Shown in pieces: positions 1 to 4,568 of a stretch of DNA of 7,709 nt; position 1 is the stretch's first letter; every line of letters begins with the position of its first letter. The DNA lies in contig CAADUS010000131.1 of assembly GCA_900752275.1 (NCBI GenBank), positions 1 through 7,709 on the forward strand, written 5' to 3'. Under the pieces are notes generated by a model. It saw nothing but the letters and a program-made list of their open reading frames with translations. It was not told the origin of the DNA and did no database searches. This DNA is from an uncultured Collinsella sp. Lineage in GTDB: Bacteria > Actinomycetota > Coriobacteriia > Coriobacteriales > Coriobacteriaceae. The position numbers and the translations under genes are program-made.

Positions 1-6
1 ACCTTT

Positions 7-939
7 CTAATTGACACGTTTTCCATTGTGACCGAAGGGCGTCTGGGCGTGAAGGGCAAACTTGGAGGGCGCATACCTTCCATCCATCATGCGCTCGATG
101 AGGCCCTCGAGCTCGAGCGAGCCCAGGAGCTTGAGCACACCGACGACATCGAGGGAGACGAGTGTGGCGATGTCTTCAACCTTGAGCGGCGAGGCGATGA
201 GGGCATGCATCACAGTCTGCTGTGTGGCATCCAGGTCGGCGATGCCGGGCGCATCGGGACGCGAATAGCGCAGGGTACCGTAGATTCGAGAGATGGCCAT
301 CTCGATGGACTCCTCGTCAATAATGCAGCAGGCCCCGTTGGCAATGAGGTAGTTGGTCCCGCGCGACTCGGGCGACAAAATGGAGCCCGGTACCGCAAGC
401 AGTTCGCGACCCAGGTCCATGGCGGCCTCCGCCGTCGAGAACGTGCCCGAAGGCATGCCGGCCTCCGACACGAAGAGCGCCTGCGAAAGCGCGGCAATCA
501 CCCGGTTACGCCGCGGAAAGGCAAACTTACGCGGCCCCATACCCCAAGGCGAGATGGACACGACCGCGCCGCCCGTATCGATCGTGCGCGCGATGAGCCC
601 CGCGCTCGAGCGGGGATAGACCACGTCGGCGCCCGTACCCAAAACCAAGACGTGCCTGCCCCCGGCGTTGACCGCGGCCCAACCCGAGACCTGGTCGCAG
701 CCGACCGCACCGCCCGAGACCACCGTCACCCCCGCCTCGACCGCAACTTTCGCGGCCAGCTCTGCCACGGCAAGGCCGTACGGCGAGGCCTTGCGCGCAC
801 CGATAATCGAGAGCGCCGGCGTCGAGAGCACCTCCGGGTCGCCACGCACGAACAACGTCTGCGGCACATCGGAAAGTTCCAGAACAGTAGCGGGAAACAG
901 CCCATCACCGGGATGCAGTTCGTAGCGGACCTCACCCAT
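7..939 (-). CDS. dprA: DNA processing protein DprA (Smf family), RecA loader
   Basis: Product of 310 residues. DprA proteins bind incoming single-stranded DNA in the cytoplasm and load RecA on it during transformation; many non-transformable bacteria also keep the gene. The Rossmann-like core is visible: FVRGDP (30-35), SIIGARKASPYG (44-55), VVSGGAVGCD (73-82), VLGTGADVVYP (99-109), the strongly conserved FPRRNRVIAALS (141-152), then SEAGMPSGTFSTA (158-170), AVPGSI (182-187) and SRGTNYLI (192-199). Residues from about 236 to 292 look like the C-terminal winged-helix (DML1-like) domain. There is no N-terminal SAM-type domain, so the protein is shorter than the usual 360-370 residues. The start is ATG at 939, with a strong Shine-Dalgarno 7 bases upstream; a GTG codon directly before it is a less likely start. 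The ATG overlaps the comM stop (TGATG), which implies translational coupling. Odd point: the usual SGxARGxD motif reads SGGAVGCD. The family assignment is secure; a role in competence is inferred. Confidence 0.95.
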   Translation of the reverse strand: MGEVRYELHPGDGLFPATVLELSDVPQTLFVRGDPEVLSTPALSIIGARKASPYGLAVAELAAKVAVEAGVTVVSGGAVGCDQVSGWAAVNAGGRHVLVLGTGADVVYPRSSAGLIARTIDTGGAVVSISPWGMGPRKFAFPRRNRVIAALSQALFVSEAGMPSGTFSTAEAAMDLGRELLAVPGSILSPESRGTNYLIANGACCIIDEESIEMAISRIYGTLRYSRPDAPGIADLDATQQTVMHALIASPLKVEDIATLVSLDVVGVLKLLGSLELEGLIERMMDGRYAPSKFALHAQTPFGHNGKRVN

Positions 940-2462
940 CACTGGTCCCTCCTTCCCTGATACATCGCGGCCTCGAGCACGTGGTCTTGCGTCACCCGCT
1001 CGCTTTCTGCGACATCGGCAATCGTGCGTGCGATGCGAACCAGACGCACGATGCCGCGCCCCGTGAGATGCGTGCGCTTCGACAGGCCGAGCACGCACGT
1101 TTCCGCTGCCTGATCAAGCGCAAAGGTCGATACAACACCATCGATAGAGCGGGGCTCGGCACCATCAACCTCGGCATCCGCATCGTCCATACGGGACTCG
1201 CGCCAGGCACGAAAAGCCCGACCGCGGACAACGTAGTCGCGCAGCTCGGCCGACGACATGCCCTCGGCGCCCTCGATAATCACCTGCGGATCGGGGCGGG
1301 TCACGTCGAGCATCAGGTCGATACGGTCGGCCAAGGGACCGCGCAGCTTGGACCGATAGCGCTCGACCATCGATGCCGAGCAACGACACGGAACCTCGCG
1401 ATCGCCCAAAAAACCGCAGGGGCAGGGATTGCTCGCCGCAAGCAGCTGAAAGCGCGAGGGAAACGTGAAGGCGCCGTCGACGCGCACGATCCTGACATAG
1501 CCGCGCTCGATAGGCTGACGAAGCGTCTGCAGCACACCGGTGGGAAACTCGGCAAGCTCGTCCAAAAAGAGCACGCCGCCATGGGCAAGGCTGATCTCGC
1601 CCGGATGCACCGGGCGCCCTCCGCCAATAAGGCCCGCAGTCGAAATGCTGTGATGGGGACTACGAAACGGCCGATGCCCCGCAAGCAGGCCATCGATGTT
1701 CTCACCCAAGACCGAATGAATGCAAAGCGCCTCCTGCTGATCCTCGACGGAAAGCTCAGGCAAGATACCCGTCATGCGGCGCGCAAGCATGGTCTTGCCC
1801 GATCCCGGAGACCCAATCATAAGCAAGCCCAGCTCCCCTGCCGCCGCAAGCGCCATGCCGCGCTTGGCGACCTCCTGCCCCAACACGTCGGCATAATCGA
1901 GCTCGGGCTCAAAGGAGGCCTCGACGCCCTCGGAATCCAAATAATGCCGAGCTGCCTCGCCCATACCGCGGGCAAGCTGCGACAGATGGTCGATAAAACC
2001 GCAGTCGACCCCCGCAAGCGGAACATGCTGGTCGGACCTGCCGGCGATAAAAGACAGCCCCATGTCGCGAGCCAGCAGCTGGAACGCCACTTCGCCCTTG
2101 ACGGGAAGCACCGTGCCATCCAAGCCGAGCTCGCCGGCAATGAGGCAGCGGTCGAGATTGTCGCGTGGAATCTGACCGTCGGCCGCAAGCACCGCAATGG
2201 CTATCGGCAGGTCAAAGCCGCTACCGGTCTTTCGGATATCGCCCGGCGCCAGATTGACCGTAATGCCCGAGCGCGGGATCTCGAATCCGGCAGAGCGCAT
2301 CGCGCAGCGAATGCGCCCGCGCGACTCCATGACCTCCATACTCGGGATGCCGAGCATCTGGATGCCCGGAATGCCGCCCGCAAGCGAAACCTCGACCGTG
2401 ACGGGAATCGCCTCAACGCCGCGGATACAGGCTGCGTGAACGGCAAACGTCTCGAACGCCAT
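939..2462 (-). CDS. comM: ComM/YifB family Mg-chelatase-like AAA+ ATPase
   Basis: Product of 507 residues, the usual family length. In Vibrio cholerae, ComM is a hexameric helicase that promotes branch migration during integration of transforming DNA; the YifB homologues are otherwise widespread and little studied. Residues 1 to about 170 form the N-terminal Lon-protease-like fold domain (GIPGIQMLGIP, VNLAPGDIRKTGSGFDLPIA). The AAA+ module follows, with Walker A GSPGSGKT (217-224), SFRSPHH-like FRSPHHSIS (266-274), Walker B GGVLFLDELAEF (295-306), a sensor-1 region with N345 in NPCPCG, paired cysteines in CPCG and CRCS (347-361), and an arginine-finger candidate R380 in PLADRIDL. The C-terminal lid carries LTGRGIVRLVRIARTIAD (466-483), matching the conserved Mg-chelatase C-terminal motif. 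The start at 2462 gives the conserved N-terminus MAFETF; an open frame continues upstream inside yraN, but with non-family sequence. It overlaps yraN and dprA by one base each (TGATG at both ends). All ATPase motifs look intact. Confidence 0.96.
   Translation of the reverse strand: MAFETFAVHAACIRGVEAIPVTVEVSLAGGIPGIQMLGIPSMEVMESRGRIRCAMRSAGFEIPRSGITVNLAPGDIRKTGSGFDLPIAIAVLAADGQIPRDNLDRCLIAGELGLDGTVLPVKGEVAFQLLARDMGLSFIAGRSDQHVPLAGVDCGFIDHLSQLARGMGEAARHYLDSEGVEASFEPELDYADVLGQEVAKRGMALAAAGELGLLMIGSPGSGKTMLARRMTGILPELSVEDQQEALCIHSVLGENIDGLLAGHRPFRSPHHSISTAGLIGGGRPVHPGEISLAHGGVLFLDELAEFPTGVLQTLRQPIERGYVRIVRVDGAFTFPSRFQLLAASNPCPCGFLGDREVPCRCSASMVERYRSKLRGPLADRIDLMLDVTRPDPQVIIEGAEGMSSAELRDYVVRGRAFRAWRESRMDDADAEVDGAEPRSIDGVVSTFALDQAAETCVLGLSKRTHLTGRGIVRLVRIARTIADVAESERVTQDHVLEAAMYQGRRDQ
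947..954 (-). promoter_or_regulatory. Shine-Dalgarno of dprA, inside the end of comM
   Basis: AAGGAGGG lies 7 bases upstream of the dprA ATG and fixes that start. It is encoded by two adjacent AGG arginine codons near the ComM C-terminus (QGRRDQ). The ribosome-binding site is therefore embedded in the upstream gene. Confidence 0.8.
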
Positions 2463-2947
2463 CACGACACCTGCCAATCGAACGCATTGTACTGGTGCTC
2501 GATCTCGGCGATATGCCCGCCGCGAATGGTGACGCCCACGGCATCGAAGCGGATCGCCTTGAGCGGATAATGCTCCATGAGATAGCAACTCGCGATGCGA
2601 CGATAGCGCCGCTGCTTTTGGGCGTTCACCGCTTCCTCGGGAAACACCCGCGTATCGCAATCCAGCGCAACACGCCTGGTCTTGACCTCGGCCATCACCA
2701 CCACATCGTCGAGCTCGTCGAGCAGCACCAGGTCGGCCTCGCCCTCCGAGCATCGATAGCCTTGTTCCAGCAATGCATAGCCGCGCTCGTTAAAGTAATC
2801 AATTGCGATAAGCTCGCCCAGCATACCGAGCTCGCGAGGACTGAGCCCCTTGATAAACTCAGGCGTAATCGACCCGCAATCGAGCTCCCCCTCTTCCCAA
2901 CGTTCCTTGAGCTGCTGCGTCTTGCTCATTTTGGCTGCGGCACACAT
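2462..2947 (-). CDS. yraN: YraN family (UPF0102) predicted nuclease-fold protein
   Basis: Product of 161 residues. The function of the family is not established; it has a restriction-endonuclease-like fold and often sits beside rnhB and comM/dprA, as here. Visible family motifs are LGMLGELIAIDY (40-51), the acidic GEADLVLLDE (69-78) with E70 and D72, the catalytic-type EVKTR (87-91), the basic QKQRRYRRIASCYL (110-123) and RFDAVGV (133-139). Together these make the E...D...ExK arrangement of a PD-(D/E)XK nuclease core. Members are usually near 120 residues; this one has about 38 extra N-terminal residues rich in K, E and Q before the core. The ATG at 2947 is chosen because AAAGGAG lies 5 bases upstream; a second ATG six codons downstream has no such site. 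It ends at the comM start in TGATG. It is cytosolic, with no signal peptide or membrane segment. Family membership is confident; nuclease activity is only a prediction. Confidence 0.88.
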   Translation of the reverse strand: MCAAAKMSKTQQLKERWEEGELDCGSITPEFIKGLSPRELGMLGELIAIDYFNERGYALLEQGYRCSEGEADLVLLDELDDVVVMAEVKTRRVALDCDTRVFPEEAVNAQKQRRYRRIASCYLMEHYPLKAIRFDAVGVTIRGGHIAEIEHQYNAFDWQVS

Positions 2948-2952
2948 GGGGT

Positions 2953-2959
2953 CTCCTTT
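2953..2959 (-). promoter_or_regulatory. Shine-Dalgarno of yraN
   Basis: AAAGGAG, followed by the 5-base spacer ACCCC and then ATG. This decides the start at 2947 over the in-frame ATG at 2929 and over extensions further upstream. Confidence 0.75.
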
Positions 2960-3050
2960 CCCACTCCCTGCATTGCCTCGATAATGAGGGCAGGTTTCAT
3001 GCGGGTAAGTACCGGAAGCAAACCAAAAACCAACCAAATGCCGACAAATG

Positions 3051-3088
3051 AGGGGCCGCGCGCAACAATAGCGTTGCACACGGCCCCT
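3051..3088 (-). terminator. Long stem-loop between rnhB and yraN (possible terminator or attenuator)
   Basis: The arms 3051-3066 and 3073-3088 form a 16-bp stem with a 6-base loop. As minus-strand RNA every position pairs, two of them as G-U wobbles; as plus-strand RNA those two would be A-C mismatches. No uninterrupted U-run follows: the next bases are CATTTGTCGG, with a T-rich stretch only about 20 bases on. It may partly terminate rnhB transcripts, stabilise a processed 3' end, or act as a leader element for yraN-comM-dprA. A TATAAA (3098-3103) just upstream could be a -10 box but has no convincing -35. Confidence 0.55.
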
Positions 3089-3135
3089 ACCAGCAGGTTT
3101 ATAGATCCCTTAAGGTCCCTGTCTCCACAATTGAC

Positions 3136-3924
3136 CTAGAAAAGGCGCTCAGTCTGCAGAAAGTTTCCGCAAAAGCTCACACGGTGCAGCGGAGAAAGAC
3201 CATGTTTGCGAATGGCCTCGATGTGCTCGGGACTCGCATAGCCTTTCGATTCGGCCAAATGGTACTCGGGATACTCGGCATCGTACTCGACCATCATCTC
3301 GTCACGCGTGACCTTTGCCATGATGGATGCCGCGGCGATACAGGCGATCTTGGCATCGCCCTTGACCACGTCGCGCTCATGGGGCACGGCGCCCAGGGGG
3401 TTACCGTCCATAAGCACGCAATCGGGCTCAAGCCCCGTATCTGCCACCGCACCCGCGACAGCGGCTCGAATGGCGCGGGCCATGCCCATCTCATCGATAT
3501 CCTCAGGAGCGATATGGCAAAAGCCGATAGCAGTCGCCACCTCGGCAATCTTCACCGAAAGCAGCTCGCGGCGCGCCGGCGTAAGCTTTTTGGAATCGTT
3601 GATGCCCCAGATGCGCGGCTCCATCGGAAGACACACGGCACACACGGTCAAGGGACCCGCTACCGAGCCACGGCCCACCTCGTCGACGCCCACGACCACG
3701 CCATCACCGCCGAGCTCATGCATAAGCTCGTACATGCCGTTGACGCGCTCGCGTTCGGAAAGTTCCTTGGCATGGCGCTTAAGGGCACGTTCGCAAGCCT
3801 TGATCACCTGCTGGCGCGGATCCTCGCGATAATGCTCCACGAGGGCGGGAATCTCCTCGAACGTGGCGCTCGCCAGCTCGCCGGCAACCTGCGATGCCGA
3901 AACCGAGCTCGTCATATTGGCCAT
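3136..3924 (-). CDS. rnhB: Ribonuclease HII
   Basis: Product of 262 residues. RNase HII cleaves RNA in RNA/DNA hybrids and nicks 5' of single ribonucleotides in duplex DNA, starting ribonucleotide excision repair in the cytoplasm. The DEDD active site is visible: D81 and E82 in VGVDEVGRGSVAGPL (78-92), D173 in LMDGN (171-175), and D190 in VVKGDAKIACIAAASIMAKV (186-205). The GRG motif (84-86) and the tyrosine of SKGY (226-229) are the residues known to recognise the DNA-RNA junction. The C-terminus HGLSPLHRVSF (241-251) is typical. About 70 residues precede the catalytic core, a longer N-terminal helical extension than in E. coli (198 residues in total) but similar to Firmicutes and actinobacterial forms. 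The ATG at 3924 is chosen because AAGGAGGG lies 6 bases upstream; an ATG at 3942 would place that site inside the gene. It follows the rplS terminator and is followed by the 3051-3088 stem-loop. No separate promoter for it is clear. Confidence 0.97.
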   Translation of the reverse strand: MANMTSSVSASQVAGELASATFEEIPALVEHYREDPRQQVIKACERALKRHAKELSERERVNGMYELMHELGGDGVVVGVDEVGRGSVAGPLTVCAVCLPMEPRIWGINDSKKLTPARRELLSVKIAEVATAIGFCHIAPEDIDEMGMARAIRAAVAGAVADTGLEPDCVLMDGNPLGAVPHERDVVKGDAKIACIAAASIMAKVTRDEMMVEYDAEYPEYHLAESKGYASPEHIEAIRKHGLSPLHRVSFCGNFLQTERLF

Positions 3925-3930
3925 ACCAGG

Positions 3931-3938
3931 CCCTCCTT
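3931..3938 (-). promoter_or_regulatory. Shine-Dalgarno of rnhB
   Basis: AAGGAGGG lies 6 bases before the ATG at 3924 and decides that start over the in-frame ATG at 3942, which has no good site upstream. Confidence 0.8.
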
Positions 3939-3953
3939 GCATGCAAATCAGAT

Positions 3954-3983
3954 AAAAAGAAGGGCCACCCGAAGGTGACCCTT
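3954..3983 (-). terminator. Rho-independent terminator of rplS
   Basis: On the minus strand the stem AAGGGTCACC / GGTGGCCCTT (3960-3983, ten pairs including one G-U) closes a very stable UUCG tetraloop in the C(UUCG)G context. It is followed by CTTTTTATC (T-run at 3954-3958). It lies about 35 bases after the rplS stop and before rnhB, so it should end the rplS transcript, perhaps with some read-through into rnhB. Confidence 0.9.
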
Positions 3984-3984
3984 G

Positions 3985-4002
3985 TGTCCAAACGAGTGGA
4001 CA
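3985..4002 (-). other. Small stem-loop just ahead of the rplS terminator
   Basis: The perfect 6-bp arms TGTCCA (3985-3990) and TGGACA (3997-4002) enclose a 6-base loop. It sits between the rplS stop and the terminator hairpin, one base from the latter, so the rplS 3' UTR is two hairpins back to back. It may simply help protect or pause the transcript end. Confidence 0.45.
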
Positions 4003-4017
4003 GACGCTGCGATCTTC

Positions 4018-4359
4018 TTAGCGCTTCTCGGGGATGCGAGCAGCCTTGCCCACCTTGTCGCGGAGGTAGTACAGCTTGGCGCGACGGACGCGACCATGAC
4101 GAACGACCTCGAGCTTAGCGATCTTGGGGCTGTGAAGCGGGAAGGTACGCTCAACACCGACACCGAAGGACATCTTGCGGACGGTGAAGGTCTCGCGGGC
4201 ACCGGCGCCGGCCATGCGGATGACGTCGCCCTGGAAGACCTGGATGCGCTCGCGGTCGCCTTCCTTAATGCGGTAGTGAACCTTGACGTTGTCGGCGACG
4301 CGAACCTGAGGAATGTCCTCGCGGATCTGCTGACGCTCGATTGCGCGGATGTAATCCAT
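4018..4359 (-). CDS. rplS: 50S ribosomal protein L19
   Basis: Product of 113 residues, the usual L19 length. L19 is a 50S protein at the 30S-50S interface. The family is clear from MDYIRAIERQQIREDIP (1-17), GDRERIQVFQGDVI (34-47), GVGVERTFPLHSPKI (66-80) and the C-terminal signature HGRVRRAKLYYLRDKVGKAA (88-107). The ATG at 4359 is chosen because AAGGA lies 7 bases upstream; a TTG two codons earlier would leave only one base after the site. L19 often sits at the end of an rpsP-trmD operon. Here the upstream neighbour is ppdK, closed by its own stem-loop, and a terminator follows directly, so rplS appears to be a single-gene transcription unit with its own promoter (about 4429-4456) and a structured leader. 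No lepB lies between rplS and rnhB, unlike some related clusters. Confidence 0.98.
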   Translation of the reverse strand: MDYIRAIERQQIREDIPQVRVADNVKVHYRIKEGDRERIQVFQGDVIRMAGAGARETFTVRKMSFGVGVERTFPLHSPKIAKLEVVRHGRVRRAKLYYLRDKVGKAARIPEKR

Positions 4360-4366
4360 GTGCAAT

Positions 4367-4371
4367 TCCTT
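4367..4371 (-). promoter_or_regulatory. Shine-Dalgarno of rplS
   Basis: AAGGA lies 7 bases before the ATG at 4359. It would be only one base from the TTG at 4365, so it decides for the ATG. Confidence 0.75.
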
Positions 4372-4383
4372 ACTCTTCTAGAG

Positions 4384-4407
4384 GTGCCGTACCACCTTGG
4401 CCGGCAC
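4384..4407 (-). promoter_or_regulatory. Stem-loop in the rplS 5' leader (possible L19 autoregulatory leader)
   Basis: The perfect 6-bp arms GTGCCG and CGGCAC (4384-4389 and 4402-4407) enclose a 12-base loop region that can form a further CCA/TGG helix. It lies in the roughly 60-base leader between the predicted start of transcription and the Shine-Dalgarno. Ribosomal-protein leaders that sense their own product, including L19 leaders in Firmicutes, are known. That this hairpin is one is inference only. Confidence 0.35.
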
Positions 4408-4428
4408 GTAGTTGAACAAACGTATTCG

Positions 4429-4456
4429 AGTATACACGCGCGGGTTTCTGCTGCAA
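4429..4456 (-). promoter_or_regulatory. Predicted promoter of rplS
   Basis: On the minus strand, -10 TATACT (4429-4434, five of six consensus bases) follows a 16-base spacer from TTGCAG (4451-4456, matching only the TTG). An A/T-rich stretch with AAAAAATT immediately upstream (about 4461-4468) could be an UP element, fitting for a ribosomal gene. Transcription would start near 4422, leaving about 60 bases of leader. Confidence 0.5.
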
Positions 4457-4502
4457 GAACAATTTTTTACGCAGACAAAAAGACAAAACCCGCACATGAT
4501 AA

Positions 4503-4530
4503 CCGCCCGCCTCACGAATGAGACGGGCGG
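4503..4530 (-). terminator. Terminator stem-loop after ppdK
   Basis: On the minus strand a 12-bp GC-rich stem (4503-4514 with 4519-4530, one G-U pair) has a TTCG loop. It starts about 40 bases after the ppdK stop and is followed by a short TTATC rather than a long T-run. A looser T-rich stretch lies further on (4477-4490). It probably ends the ppdK transcript and separates it from rplS. Confidence 0.75.
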
Positions 4531-4568
4531 CGTGAAGGGGGCTACGCTAGGCGCCCAAACCCAAAACG

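Noticed and set aside
981..2570. A 529-codon plus-strand open frame antisense to comM, and similar frames antisense to dprA (28-960), yraN (2495-3139), rnhB (3184-3978) and rplS (3982-4521)
   Set aside because: All are in codon register with genuine genes and explained by the same codon avoidance; none has a convincing family pattern.
2463..2753. N-terminal extension of comM into yraN
   Set aside because: The added frame is arginine- and alanine-rich shadow sequence of yraN, and family members begin at the MAFETF-like position.
3108..3115. CCTTAAGG palindrome between rnhB and yraN
   Set aside because: An 8-base palindrome is expected by chance, and nothing ties it to a function.
4360..4365. 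TTG start for rplS two codons upstream
   Set aside because: It leaves one base after the Shine-Dalgarno AAGGA, while the ATG at 4359 has a normal 7-base spacer and the usual L19 N-terminus.
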